A DNA stretch of 64,000 nt from Bradyrhizobium sp. Rc3b (GCF_900114915.1 NZ_FOUS01000007.1:248001-312000), one strand, 5' to 3'. Shown: positions 24,031 to 33,020, numbered from the stretch's first letter. Program-made: numbers and translations. The notes: a model not told the origin generated them from the sequence alone.

Positions 24031-25164
24031 ATGCCCCCCTCTCCTGACCGGCCGCTTCGTATCCTGCACGCCGTGCGTGCTCCGGTCGGGGGCATTTTCC
24101 GCCACATCCTCGACGTCGCCAACGGCCAGGTCGATCGCGGCCACCATGTCGGCATTCTCGCCGACAGTCTCACCGGCGGCGAGCGCGCCGACAAGGCCCT
24201 TGCCGAGCTCGCGCCGCGGCTGAAGCTCGGCGTGCACCGGCTCGCGATCCGCCGCGAGCCGTCGCCGGACGATGTCCTGGTCTGGCTTCGCATGCGGCGC
24301 CTGATCGCCACGCTCAAGCCCGACGTCATGCACGGCCACGGTGCCAAGGCCGGCGCCTTCATCCGCATGCGGCGACGCTCCGACGACACCATCCGCATCT
24401 ACACGCCGCATGGCGGCTCGCTGCACTATCCCCTCAACACCTTCAAGGGTGAGTTTTACGCGCGGCTGGAGCGGACGCTGATGGACGCGACCGATCTGTT
24501 CCTGTTCGAGAGCGCGTTCGCCCGCGACACCTATCAACGCATCGTCGGCACGCCCAAGGGCGTGGTGCATTGCGTCTTCAATGGCGTCACGCCCGAGGAA
24601 TTCGAGCCCGTCGTGACCACCGACGATGCCACCGACCTCGCCTATGTCGGCGAGTTCAGGCACATCAAGGGCGCCGATCTCCTGGTCGATGCCGTGGCGC
24701 GCCTGCACGAGGGCGGCAAGAAGGTCACGCTGACGCTCGGCGGCGACGGCGAGGAAACCGCGGCGCTGAAGGCGCAGGTCGAGAAGCTCGGCCTCACCCA
24801 TGCGATCCGCTTCATCGGTCACGTCAAGGCGCGCTACGGCTTCTCCAAGGGGCGGCTGCTGGTCGTCCCCTCGCGCGGCGATTCCATGCCCTATGTCGTG
24901 ATCGAGGCCGGCGCGGCCGGCATTCCCATGATCGCTTCCCGCATCGGCGGCATTCCCGAGATCTTCGGCTCCGACAGTCCGGCCCTGTTCGCGCCGAGCA
25001 ATTCCGAGGCCATGGCCGAGGCGATTGCCGCGGCGCTCGATGATCCCCAGACCACCGCGCAGCGCGCCGTGTCCTTGCGCGAACGCATCTCGGCGCATTT
25101 CTCGCAAGCCGCCATGGTCGACGGCGTGATCGCCGGCTATCGCGACGCATTTGCCAATCATTAA
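24031..25164 (+). CDS. Glycosyltransferase family 4 (GT-B fold)
   Basis: A 377-residue GT4 enzyme of the exopolysaccharide cluster. The N-terminal acceptor half starts ILHAVRAPVGGIFRHILDVA, with the Gly-rich loop close to the acceptor. The C-terminal half holds the nucleotide-sugar site: LAYVGEFRHIKGADLLVDAV, LGGDGEETAALKAQV, then LLVVPSRGDSMPYVVIEAGAAGIPMIAS, in which Glu of the E-x(7)-E-like motif is present as VIEAGAAGIP. It transfers a sugar from an NDP donor to a lipid-linked intermediate at the cytoplasmic face. The linkage made cannot be inferred. It is 60 bases upstream of the priming transferase gene on the same strand. Confidence 0.93.
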   Translation: MPPSPDRPLRILHAVRAPVGGIFRHILDVANGQVDRGHHVGILADSLTGGERADKALAELAPRLKLGVHRLAIRREPSPDDVLVWLRMRRLIATLKPDVMHGHGAKAGAFIRMRRRSDDTIRIYTPHGGSLHYPLNTFKGEFYARLERTLMDATDLFLFESAFARDTYQRIVGTPKGVVHCVFNGVTPEEFEPVVTTDDATDLAYVGEFRHIKGADLLVDAVARLHEGGKKVTLTLGGDGEETAALKAQVEKLGLTHAIRFIGHVKARYGFSKGRLLVVPSRGDSMPYVVIEAGAAGIPMIASRIGGIPEIFGSDSPALFAPSNSEAMAEAIAAALDDPQTTAQRAVSLRERISAHFSQAAMVDGVIAGYRDAFANH

Positions 25165-25224
25165 CCATCCTTAAGCCCGCTTTAGAAAATCTTCCGATTT
25201 GTTCGATAATCGAAGGACCAGGGG

Positions 25225-26832
25225 ATGCCGCCCGGGGCGCCAACGCTATTGGCCCGCGGGTGCTTGAAATGGACGTGGAAGCCCGTGGAACCGCTCAACG
25301 CACGCTCGATGCTCGATGCCGCGACCAGCGCCGCGGCCAAGCCCGCTGACCAACCCTTCGTGGAGCGCCGCCGCCGGCTCTCACCCGCAGCCCTCGACGT
25401 CGTCAACCAGAAGGTCGCCCGCGCCTATTCGCCGATCGTGATCGCCGGTTTCGTGCGCGTGGCCGACTTCGCGCTGCTCAGCCTCGTCGGTATCGCGCTC
25501 TATGTCGGCTATGTCATGCCGCTCTCCGGCTTCAGCTGGGTCTATCCCGCGGAAGTCATCGCCGTATCGATCGCCGCCGTGGTCTGCTTCCAGGCCGCCG
25601 ACATCTATCAAGTGCAGCTGTTCCGCGGTCAGCTCCGGCAGATGACACGGATGATCTCGTCCTGGTCGTTCGTCTTCCTGCTGTTCATCGGCATCTCCTT
25701 CTTCGCCAAATACGGCAGCGAAATCTCGCGGCTGTGGCTTGCCGCCTTTTACTTCCTCGGTCTCGCCGCGCTGCTCGCCGAACGCCTGGTGCTGCGCTCG
25801 CTGGTGCGCGGCTGGGCGCGCCAGGGCCGGCTCGACCGCCGCACCATCATCGTCGGCTCCGACAGCAATGGCGAGCAGCTGGTCGAAGCGCTGAAGGCGC
25901 AGGAGGATTCCGACATCCACGTGCTCGGCGTGTTCGACGACCGCAACGACAGCCGCGCGCTCGACACCTGCGCCGGCGCGCGCAAGCTCGGCAAGGTCGA
26001 CGACATCGTCGAATTCGCCCGCCGCACCCGTGTCGATCTCGTGCTGTTCGCGCTGCCGATCTCGGCGGAAACGCGCATCCTGGAAATGCTGAAGAAGCTC
26101 TGGGTGCTGCCGGTCGACATCCGCCTCTCCGCGCACACCAACAAGCTGCGCTTCCGGCCCCGCTCCTATTCCTATCTCGGCGAGGTGCCGACGCTCGACG
26201 TGTTCGAGGCGCCGATCACCGACTGGGATCTGGTGATGAAATGGCTGTTCGACCGCGTCGTCGGCAGCCTCGCGCTGCTCGCGGCCCTGCCGGTGATGGG
26301 CCTGGTGGCGCTGGCGGTGAAGCTCGACAGCCCCGGTCCGGCGCTGTTTCGCCAGAAGCGCTTCGGCTTCAACAACGAGCGCATCGACGTCTACAAGTTC
26401 CGGTCGATGTACCATCATCAGGCCGATCCGACCGCCTCCAAGGTCGTGACCAAGAACGATCCGCGCGTCACCCGCGTCGGCCGCTTCATCCGCAAAACCA
26501 GCCTCGACGAGCTGCCGCAGCTCTTCAACGTGGTGTTCTCCGGCAATCTCTCCCTGGTCGGCCCCCGCCCGCATGCCGTGCAGGGCAAGCTGCAGAGCCG
26601 GCTGTTCGACGAAGCCGTCGACGGCTATTTCGCCCGCCACCGCGTCAAGCCGGGCATCACCGGCTGGGCCCAGATCAATGGCTGGCGCGGCGAGATCGAC
26701 AACGAAGAGAAGATCCAGAAGCGCGTCGAGTTCGACCTCTATTACATCGAGAACTGGTCGGTGCTGTTCGACCTCTACATTCTCCTGAAGACGCCGATCT
26801 CGCTGCTGACCAAGAACGAGAACGCGTATTGA
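25225..26832 (+). CDS. Undecaprenyl-phosphate sugar-1-phosphate transferase (WcaJ/PssY-type)
   Basis: A 535-residue polyisoprenyl-phosphate hexose-1-phosphate transferase. It has four or five N-terminal membrane helices (about 70-190), a CoA-binding_3-type Rossmann domain (about 205-350, RRTIIVGSDSNGEQLVEAL), one more membrane hairpin (about 360-380) and the catalytic bacterial sugar transferase domain (390-535). Catalytic-domain landmarks are RQKRFGFNNERIDVYKFRSM, SLDELPQLFNV and GPRPHA. It starts repeat-unit synthesis by loading the first sugar, commonly glucose or galactose, on undecaprenyl phosphate. The start at 25,225 has a well-placed GAAGGA seven bases upstream; the next Met is at 25,309. 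Confidence 0.93.
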   Translation: MPPGAPTLLARGCLKWTWKPVEPLNARSMLDAATSAAAKPADQPFVERRRRLSPAALDVVNQKVARAYSPIVIAGFVRVADFALLSLVGIALYVGYVMPLSGFSWVYPAEVIAVSIAAVVCFQAADIYQVQLFRGQLRQMTRMISSWSFVFLLFIGISFFAKYGSEISRLWLAAFYFLGLAALLAERLVLRSLVRGWARQGRLDRRTIIVGSDSNGEQLVEALKAQEDSDIHVLGVFDDRNDSRALDTCAGARKLGKVDDIVEFARRTRVDLVLFALPISAETRILEMLKKLWVLPVDIRLSAHTNKLRFRPRSYSYLGEVPTLDVFEAPITDWDLVMKWLFDRVVGSLALLAALPVMGLVALAVKLDSPGPALFRQKRFGFNNERIDVYKFRSMYHHQADPTASKVVTKNDPRVTRVGRFIRKTSLDELPQLFNVVFSGNLSLVGPRPHAVQGKLQSRLFDEAVDGYFARHRVKPGITGWAQINGWRGEIDNEEKIQKRVEFDLYYIENWSVLFDLYILLKTPISLLTKNENAY

Positions 26833-26838
26833 GCTTCC

Positions 26839-26966
26839 GTCATGCCCCGGCTTGTGCGCGCTTGCGCACTGGAACGGGGCATCCAGTACGCCGCAGCGGC
26901 AGCTGTTTTGCGCAATGGCCGCCACGGCGTACTGGATCGCCCGGTCGAGCCGGGCGATGACAGCGG
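26839..26966. repeat. Dispersed repeat (GATCCAGTA/CGTACTGGAT family), copy 2
   Basis: Starts GTCATGCCCCGGCTTGTGCG, includes GGGGCATCCAGTACGCCGCA and its inverted mate GGCGTACTGGATCGCCC, and ends GGGCGATGACAGCGG. Same family as 7,082-7,222 and 61,103-61,206. It sits between two exopolysaccharide genes. Confidence 0.7.
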
Positions 26967-27002
26967 AATTTGTGACGACGAGTTGCGTAAGCGTATGAGC
27001 AT

Positions 27003-28256
27003 GTGATGGCGTATGCGGCGACAGCCGATGGAGTGAACGTAGCCGTGCCGGCTGCGCCGGGCGTGCTGGCCCTACAGCGCGCACTGGTGTGGCTGGTCGG
27101 CGCCTCCGGCGCGGTCGTCTTCATCGAGCCGAGCCCCTACGAGATCATGACGCTGCTCGCGGCCGTCACGTTCTTCGCCACCGGCCTGCGGCTGCGGCTC
27201 GCGCTGATGCCGCTGGTGCTGATGCTGGTCCTGCTCAATGTCGGCTACACGATCAGCGCGATCCCGCTGTTCGAGCAGTCCGAGGTGGTGAGCTGGATCG
27301 CGACCTCCTGGTACATGGCGGTGACCGTGGTGTTTTTCGCCATGGTCACGTCCGAGGATACCGCAGCCCGGCTCGACATGCTCCGCCGAGGCCTCGTGGT
27401 CGGCGGAATGATCGCCTCGCTGCTGGCGGTCGCTGGCTATTTCCACCTGGTGCCCGGCGGCAACGACCTCCTCACGCTCTACGGCCGCGCGCGCGGCACG
27501 TTCAAGGACCCGAACGTGCTCGGCGCCTTCCTGATCCTGCCCGCGCTGTTTGCGCTGCAGAGCGTGGTTTCGGACAGACTGGGGAAGGCGTTCCGCAACG
27601 TCTTCGCCTTCGGCATCATGTCGCTGGCGATCCTGCTCGCCTTCTCACGCGCCGCCTGGGGCGGCCTGGTGCTGACCTCCGCCTTCATGCTGGCGCTGAT
27701 GGTGCTGACCAGCCGCACCAACGCGCAGCGCTCGCGCATCATCATCATGGCGATCGTCGCCGCCGTGCTGGGGCTGGCGCTGATCGCGGTGCTGCTGTCG
27801 TTCGATTCCACCGCCGAGATGTTCAAGCAGCGCGCCAGCTTCGACCAGAGCTACGACGAGGGCCGCTTCGGCCGATTCGGCCGCCACATCCTCGGTGCGG
27901 AAATGGCGCTCGACCTGCCGTTCGGCATCGGCCCCCTGCAATTCCACCGCTTCTTCCCCGAGGACACCCACAATTCCTATCTCAACGCCTTCATGTCCGG
28001 CGGCTGGCTCTCCGGCGTGTGTTATCCCGCGCTGGTCTTCACCACCGTCATCATAGGCTTCCGGCACATCTTCGTCCCGGTGCCCTGGCAACGTGCTTAT
28101 CTCGCAGTGTTCGCCGCCTTCGTCGGCACCGTCGGCGAGAGCTTCGTGATCGACACCGACCACTGGCGGCACTTCTGGATGATGCTGGGCGCGATGTGGG
28201 GCATGATCGCGGCCGCGCAGATCTACAAGATCAGGGACGACGCTTCGTCAACTTGA
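27003..28256 (+). CDS. O-antigen ligase / Wzy-like polymerase family membrane protein
   Basis: A 417-residue membrane protein with about 11 or 12 helices. It carries the Wzy_C/O-antigen ligase signatures: LLAFSRAAWGGLVLT within a helix, and the large periplasmic loop containing FGIGPLQFHRFFPEDTHNSYLNAF, whose H-N-x-Y/L motif is diagnostic. In this cluster, with a priming transferase, GT4 and chain-length protein, polymerisation of repeat units (Wzy role) is more likely than LPS ligation, but sequence cannot separate the two. Start is GTG 27,003 or ATG 27,006. Its 3' end overlaps the convergent MarR gene by 26 bases. Confidence 0.9.
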   Translation: MMAYAATADGVNVAVPAAPGVLALQRALVWLVGASGAVVFIEPSPYEIMTLLAAVTFFATGLRLRLALMPLVLMLVLLNVGYTISAIPLFEQSEVVSWIATSWYMAVTVVFFAMVTSEDTAARLDMLRRGLVVGGMIASLLAVAGYFHLVPGGNDLLTLYGRARGTFKDPNVLGAFLILPALFALQSVVSDRLGKAFRNVFAFGIMSLAILLAFSRAAWGGLVLTSAFMLALMVLTSRTNAQRSRIIIMAIVAAVLGLALIAVLLSFDSTAEMFKQRASFDQSYDEGRFGRFGRHILGAEMALDLPFGIGPLQFHRFFPEDTHNSYLNAFMSGGWLSGVCYPALVFTTVIIGFRHIFVPVPWQRAYLAVFAAFVGTVGESFVIDTDHWRHFWMMLGAMWGMIAAAQIYKIRDDASST

Positions 28257-28764
28257 GAGCCGGACGCTTTTCCGGTGGCGTGTCGAGCAGGCCCTTCAGC
28301 GCCTCGGTCGCCGCGAGCACGCCCTTGTAGCCTTCGTTGGCGAAACGCAGCAGCAGCCGCAATTCCTCGTCGGAATAGCCGCCGAATACCTTCTCCATCG
28401 CCTGCTGCATCGGCACGTAGAATTGGCCGATCTTCATCGCCGCGTCCGGCACGACGGCGATGAAGACCTTGCGGCGGTCTTCCTCATCCCGCTCACGGCG
28501 CACCAGCCCGGCCTTTTCGAGCCGGTCGACCACGCCGGTGATGGCGCCCGTCGTGAGGCCCGTGACCTCGGCGAGCCTCCCTGCGGTGACGCGTCCCTCG
28601 AGATACAGGATGTCCATGCATTCGAGATCGGAATTGGCAATTCCGGCAACGTTGGCAACGGTTTGGCCATAGAGCACGCCCTGCGCCGACGACCGGCGCA
28701 TCGCCTCCTCGAGCTCCTGCAGCAGCGCGTTGCGCGCCTTCGTCCTTGACAAGGCCGACCTCAT
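28231..28764 (-). CDS. MarR-family transcriptional regulator
   Basis: A 177-residue winged-helix protein. The recognition region AGRLAEVTGLTTGAITGVVDRLEKAGLVRRERDEEDRRKVFIAV matches the MarR wHTH and wing, with the D-x-R-x-x wing tip. N- and C-terminal helices serve dimerisation. It is divergent from the FAD-monooxygenase gene and a palindrome lies between them, so it probably represses both and is released by a phenolic ligand; that ligand is inferred from family habits. Its 3' end overlaps the convergent polymerase gene by 26 bases. Confidence 0.92.
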   Translation of the reverse strand: MRSALSRTKARNALLQELEEAMRRSSAQGVLYGQTVANVAGIANSDLECMDILYLEGRVTAGRLAEVTGLTTGAITGVVDRLEKAGLVRRERDEEDRRKVFIAVVPDAAMKIGQFYVPMQQAMEKVFGGYSDEELRLLLRFANEGYKGVLAATEALKGLLDTPPEKRPALKLTKRRP

Positions 28765-28778
28765 CTCTTAGGCGATAT

Positions 28779-28799
28779 ATATCTTAGTCACTAAGATAT
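28779..28799. promoter_or_regulatory. Palindromic operator for the divergent MarR regulator
   Basis: A near-perfect 21-base palindrome: arms ATATCTTAGT and ACTAAGATAT around a central C. It lies 15 bases before the MarR start and 50 bases before the monooxygenase start. Size, symmetry and AT-rich arms fit MarR dimer sites. Confidence 0.75.
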
Positions 28800-28848
28800 T
28801 TAGCGACCGTAATTCCTCCTAGCACCGCGGAAACGTCGGGAGCAAGCC

Positions 28849-30045
28849 ATGTCCTATCGACCCCGCAAGGCCCTGATCATCGGCGCCGGCATTGCCGGCC
28901 CCGTGGCCGCGATCCTGCTGCGCCGCGCCGGCATCGAGTCCGCGATCTACGAGGCCTGGCCCTATTCCAAGGGCATCGGCGGCGGGCTGCAGATCGCGCC
29001 GAACGGCATGCATGTGCTGGACGAGATCGGGCTGGCGAATGAATTGATCAGCCGAGGCTCGATCGCCGAATCCTTCGACTTCTATTCGCAGGGCGGCGCG
29101 AGGCTCGGCTCGATCAACCGCGACATGGAGCGGCGCTTCGGGCAGCCCGCGGTGAACGTCTGCCGCGCCACGCTGAACGAGATCCTGATCGACAAGGCCT
29201 GGTGCGCCTGCGTTTCGCTCTATTTCGAGAAGCGCTTGATCAAGATCGAGGACCGCGGCGACCAGCCGATCATCGCCTATTTCGCCGACGGCACCACGGC
29301 CGAGGGTGACTTCCTGATCGGCGCCGACGGCGTGCACTCGATCACACGTCGACAGGTGGTGCCGGACGGACCGCAACCCTTCAACACCGGACTGATCGGC
29401 TTCGGCGGCTTCGTGCCGCACGCCGCCCTCGACGGCAGGCCGATCGGCCGGCACGTCGAGACCACGTTCGGCCAGAGCGGCTTCTTCGGCTATGGCTATT
29501 GCAGCCCCGATCCCACGGACGGCGTGATGTGGTGGAGCACGCAGCCCGCGCAGGGCATGGACGCGGCGATGTTCCGCGCGCTCGACCCGTCGACGCTGAA
29601 GCAGCATCTGCGCGGCTTCCACCGCGGCTGGCACGACCCGATCCCTGATATCATCGAGGCCGCCGAGAACATCGTCGTCACCGACACGCTCGACGTCGCG
29701 ACCCTGCCGACCTGGTCGCGCAAGCGCTCGCTGCTGATCGGCGATGCCGCGCACGCGACCAGCCCTCACGCCGGCCAGGGCGCCTCGCTGGCGCTGGAGG
29801 ACGCGATGCGGCTTGCCCGCCTGATGCAGGAGGGCCAGGAGCTCGGCGCCACCTTTAGGGCATTCGAGGCGGAGCGCCGCCCGCGCACCGAGAAGATCGT
29901 CGCCATGGCGCGCCGCAACGGCAACAGCAAGCGCGAATTCAGCGCCGGCGGCGCGTGGATCAGGAATCAGATGATCAAATTGTTGTTGCCGTTGGGATCA
30001 AAGAACATGGATTTCATGTACGCATATGACGCGCGGGCAGCGTAG
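28849..30045 (+). CDS. FAD-dependent aromatic monooxygenase (UbiH/salicylate hydroxylase-like)
   Basis: A 398-residue class A flavoprotein monooxygenase. It has the FAD-binding Rossmann motif IIGAGIAGPVAAILLRRAG (about 10-28), the DG motif in FLIGADGVHS, and the GD motif LLIGDAAHATSPHAGQGASLALEDA near residue 300. These enzymes hydroxylate aromatic rings using NAD(P)H and O2. It is divergent from a MarR-family gene, with a good operator between them, as expected for an aromatic-inducible catabolic enzyme. The substrate is not determinable. A Met start at 28,849 is preceded by GGGAGCAAGCC, an acceptable ribosome binding site. Confidence 0.92.
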   Translation: MSYRPRKALIIGAGIAGPVAAILLRRAGIESAIYEAWPYSKGIGGGLQIAPNGMHVLDEIGLANELISRGSIAESFDFYSQGGARLGSINRDMERRFGQPAVNVCRATLNEILIDKAWCACVSLYFEKRLIKIEDRGDQPIIAYFADGTTAEGDFLIGADGVHSITRRQVVPDGPQPFNTGLIGFGGFVPHAALDGRPIGRHVETTFGQSGFFGYGYCSPDPTDGVMWWSTQPAQGMDAAMFRALDPSTLKQHLRGFHRGWHDPIPDIIEAAENIVVTDTLDVATLPTWSRKRSLLIGDAAHATSPHAGQGASLALEDAMRLARLMQEGQELGATFRAFEAERRPRTEKIVAMARRNGNSKREFSAGGAWIRNQMIKLLLPLGSKNMDFMYAYDARAA

Positions 30046-30061
30046 CGGCACGAACGCTGCC

Positions 30062-30150
30062 GTAGGGTGGGCAAAGGCGCAAAGCGCCGTGCCCACGATC
30101 TCGTCCTAATCGCGACAATGGTGGGCACGCTTCGCTTTGCCCACCCTACG
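30062..30150. repeat. Dispersed palindrome GTAGGGTGGGCAAAG...CTTTGCCCACCCTAC, copy 2
   Basis: Same family as 21,376-21,468, with arms of about 15 bases and inner GTGCCCAC / GTGGGCAC. It lies between two convergent genes and may end both transcripts. Confidence 0.8.
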
Positions 30151-30158
30151 GCACCGAG

Positions 30159-31337
30159 CTAGCTCTCCACGGTGAACGTCAGCCCCGCATTGTCCCGCAG
30201 CCGCTTGATCAGCTTGTGCTGCATCGCTGCGCCCGGGGTCCAGAACCCGGCCGGAACGTCCCCCGCGTCGCGGAGCAGGCAGATCGCGCATTCGGAGATC
30301 ATCTTCGAGGTCGAACCATAGCCGGGATCGCGGTCGCCGGTGACGCCGGCGCGGACCTGGCGGCCGTCCGGCGCGATCGCGACATAAAGCAAATTGAAGA
30401 GTCCGTTCTCGCGCTCTTCCTTCGACGGCCCCTCGCCCGGCTTCGGCGCGTTCGGGCCGGTCTTCTCGGCATTGACCGCCATCACGCGCTTGGCGTTGGC
30501 CTCGCCCTTCTCGCCGGGACCGGTCAGAACCATCTCGTCGTAGACGAAGTCCTGGCCGTAGGGAAAGCCCATCAGCATGTTGGAGCGATGGACGTTGCGC
30601 GTGTTGATCAGTGCCATCATGAACGGCGCGGCCCAGGATTGCAGATCCTCCTCGTAGGCCGCTCTGTTGCCTTTCGGCTGCTTCGGACCGGTAAATCCGG
30701 GCGTCAACGCAAAATGGTCGTTGAGAATGGCGACGAGGCTGAGATCCTTGGCGACAGCATCGAAGGTCGCTTTCGCGCTCGCCGCGGTGCCGCCCGACAG
30801 GGTGCCGCGCATGTCGCGCACGCGGCCCTTGACGCGCGCAGCCGGCGCACCGAACACGCGCCTGGCCTCTTCCTGCACGAAGAACGTGCCAAGCTCGAAC
30901 GGCACGGAATCGTAGCCGCAGGAAAACACGATGCGCGCGCCGCTCGCCTTGGCCGCCGCATCGTACTTGTCGATCATCTGCCGCATCCAGACCGGCTCGC
31001 CGCAGAGATCGAAATAGTCTGTGCCCGCAGCGATGCAGGCCGCGAGCAGGTCCTCGCCATAGAATTGGTACGGACCGACCGTCGTGATCACCGATCTGGT
31101 CTGCGCCACCATCGCCTTCAGCGAGGGAGCGTTCGACGCATCCGCCACGATCAGCGGCGTATCCGCGGGCGCGCCGATCGCGTCACGCACCGATTTGAGC
31201 TTGTCGAGACTACGGCCCGCCATCGCCCATGTCAGCGCCTTGTCGTCCCTGTAATGTGCCGCCAGATACTCGGCGACGAGCTGGCCGGTGAAACCGGTCG
31301 CGCCGTAGACGACGATGTCGAATTTCGCAGAGCTCAT
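30159..31337 (-). CDS. Saccharopine dehydrogenase-like NADP-binding protein (trans-acting enoyl reductase family)
   Basis: A 392-residue protein whose N-terminal Rossmann segment FDIVVYGATGFTGQLVAEYLAAHY (about residues 6-29) has the G-x-T-G-x-x-G fingerprint. Downstream it has ITTVGPYQFYGEDLLAACIAAGTDYFDLCGEPVWM, the signature shared by saccharopine-reductase-like and mycobacterial trans-acting enoyl reductase proteins. In relatives these act on lipid-like or polyketide substrates; true lysine-pathway activity is unlikely. It is co-directional with, and only nine bases from, the DUF169 gene, so the two are probably one operon. The substrate is unknown. Confidence 0.88.
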   Translation of the reverse strand: MSSAKFDIVVYGATGFTGQLVAEYLAAHYRDDKALTWAMAGRSLDKLKSVRDAIGAPADTPLIVADASNAPSLKAMVAQTRSVITTVGPYQFYGEDLLAACIAAGTDYFDLCGEPVWMRQMIDKYDAAAKASGARIVFSCGYDSVPFELGTFFVQEEARRVFGAPAARVKGRVRDMRGTLSGGTAASAKATFDAVAKDLSLVAILNDHFALTPGFTGPKQPKGNRAAYEEDLQSWAAPFMMALINTRNVHRSNMLMGFPYGQDFVYDEMVLTGPGEKGEANAKRVMAVNAEKTGPNAPKPGEGPSKEERENGLFNLLYVAIAPDGRQVRAGVTGDRDPGYGSTSKMISECAICLLRDAGDVPAGFWTPGAAMQHKLIKRLRDNAGLTFTVES

Positions 31338-31346
31338 GATCGGCCT

Positions 31347-32129
31347 TTACTTTTTCGCGTAACTTACGCCCATGCCGGCGCGGACGTCGCTTTGAATGCC
31401 ATAGGGCGGGATCGGATAGCGCAGGCCGTTTTTGGCCAGCGCCTTCATGCCTTCAATTGCCTTGGCGAGATGCGAAGGCTTCAAGGCCATCAGCATCTCC
31501 TCGTCCGGCACGCCGCCATAGCGCCGTTCGGCATAGCATGGCAAGGACAGGCTGGGCTCCCCGGTCTTGAGCGCCCGGCCCCAGGAATCCGCGCAAGCCG
31601 TCTCGCCGACGACGCCCCATTCGAACTTCTTGTAGCCGGTATATTGCAGCCCGTTGATCAGGATGATCATCTGCCCGGGGGTCGCATAGACCAGGCAGAT
31701 GTCCGGCGGATCGAGCCGTCCGCTCGCGAGCGGACTGACGGCAAGCGCCTCATAGTGTCCGAACGGAACCACGTCCAGCGCCTCCTGGCGCTTGCGCGCG
31801 TCCTCCGCGGTGCCGTGCCAGACCCCGACATAATTCTCGCCGGCGAGCCATTTGTCGTCCTGCGGCGCAAGGCCGATCACCGCGCGGCATTGCGCGCCGA
31901 CAAGGTCATCGGCGGTGATGCCGACGGTCCAGCCCAGGCGCGCGGCCATGCTGACGATCTGGTCCGTGGTGTGGATCGCATTCGGCCGCCGGATTTTCGG
32001 GATCGCCTCCATCTCTGCCGCTTGCGCGAACAGCTTCATGCCGATCACTGTCGTCTTCAGCCGCAGCAGGCTGTTGAGATCGGCGACGAGGCCGCCAAGA
32101 TCGATGCTGTCTGCACTCTGCTGTTGCAT
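31347..32129 (-). CDS. DUF169 family protein
   Basis: A 260-residue protein with the DUF169 layout: LNSLLRLKTTVIGMKLF near the N-terminus, a Cys-containing GADDLVGAQCRAVIGLAP-type segment (here ITADDLVGAQCRAVIGLAP), then ALAVSPLASGRLDPPDICLVYATPGQMI and the strongly conserved SLPCYAERRYGGVPDEEMLMALKP. The biochemical function is undefined; some relatives are fused to or neighbour redox proteins. It precedes the saccharopine-dehydrogenase-like gene by nine bases, which suggests that the two act together. Confidence 0.85.
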   Translation of the reverse strand: MQQQSADSIDLGGLVADLNSLLRLKTTVIGMKLFAQAAEMEAIPKIRRPNAIHTTDQIVSMAARLGWTVGITADDLVGAQCRAVIGLAPQDDKWLAGENYVGVWHGTAEDARKRQEALDVVPFGHYEALAVSPLASGRLDPPDICLVYATPGQMIILINGLQYTGYKKFEWGVVGETACADSWGRALKTGEPSLSLPCYAERRYGGVPDEEMLMALKPSHLAKAIEGMKALAKNGLRYPIPPYGIQSDVRAGMGVSYAKK

Positions 32130-32185
32130 GGCTTCCTCCGGCCCGGCGATCGTGCGCCGTGTGTTCTTGTTTTACGGTTCTCGTT

Positions 32186-32980
32186 CTAGTCCTTGCCCGG
32201 TCCCGGAAGCAACTCGCCGGTCCGGCCCATCAGACGGTAGGCCACCAGGCCGATCCACTCGCGCACAGCAACTTCGGTTCGGCCCAGCCCGTCCGCGCCC
32301 ATATTGGTGAAGGAGAAGAGATCGTCACGGCCGCCCATCCGCCAGTCCACGGGATAGGCCTCGACGTCAAATCCGGCCTTGCGGAAGATTCCCATCGAGC
32401 GCGGCATATGAAAGGCCGACGTCACCAGCAGCCAGCGCTCGCCCGGCTTCGGCGCCACCAACTCTTTCGTGAAGATCGCATTCTCCCAGGTGTTGCGGGA
32501 GCTGCGCTCCAGGATGAGGCGCTGCTTCGCAATGCCCAGATTTTCCAGGATCGGCGCGGAGTAGTCGGCTTCCCGCGCGTCGGTCGCGACCAGGTTCGCG
32601 GTCCCCCCGGTAAAGACGATGCGCGCATTCGGATAGCGGCGCGCGAGCTCGGCCGGCGCAAACAGACGATCGGCGGCGTGCGCGACCACGGGCGTGCGAT
32701 GCGCCGCCGACAAATCGGTGTCGACCGAGCCGCCAAGCACGATGATGCCGTCGGGCGCGCCGCGCGAGGGGTCCCACGCCGGAAAGCGCGACTCCAGCGG
32801 ATAGATCAGGAGGTTGCCGAGTGGCGAGAACGCCGCCAGCGCCAGCAGCACCAGCGTGGTCACCGCAAGCTTGCGGCCGAGCGCGGCAAAGCGCGTCGCC
32901 ATCAGCACCAGCGACAGGATACCGAGCTCGACCATGAAGTTGATCGGCAGCAGCGCGGTGCCAAGCGTCTTGGAAAGCAC
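32186..32980 (-). CDS. YdcF/ElyC-family (DUF218) envelope protein
   Basis: A 264-residue protein with two N-terminal membrane helices (about 12-28 and 35-52) and a C-terminal DUF218 Rossmann-like domain. Signature parts are DGIIVLGGSVDTDL, FTGGTANLV, ERSSRNTWENAIFTKEL and WLLVTSAFHMPRSMGIFRKAGF, matching the family's 'll.E..s.~T.eNa' and 'lvTs~~Hm.Ra'. In E. coli, ElyC and SanA influence peptidoglycan or envelope barrier function. It is close to the DUF169 gene on the same strand (56 bases), but joint function is unproven. The start has an acceptable position, though an upstream Met is not excluded. Confidence 0.88.
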   Translation of the reverse strand: MLSKTLGTALLPINFMVELGILSLVLMATRFAALGRKLAVTTLVLLALAAFSPLGNLLIYPLESRFPAWDPSRGAPDGIIVLGGSVDTDLSAAHRTPVVAHAADRLFAPAELARRYPNARIVFTGGTANLVATDAREADYSAPILENLGIAKQRLILERSSRNTWENAIFTKELVAPKPGERWLLVTSAFHMPRSMGIFRKAGFDVEAYPVDWRMGGRDDLFSFTNMGADGLGRTEVAVREWIGLVAYRLMGRTGELLPGPGKD

Positions 32981-33020
32981 GAAAAACAGGGGAGCCTCGC
33001 TGGAATGAACTGGCCGGTCC

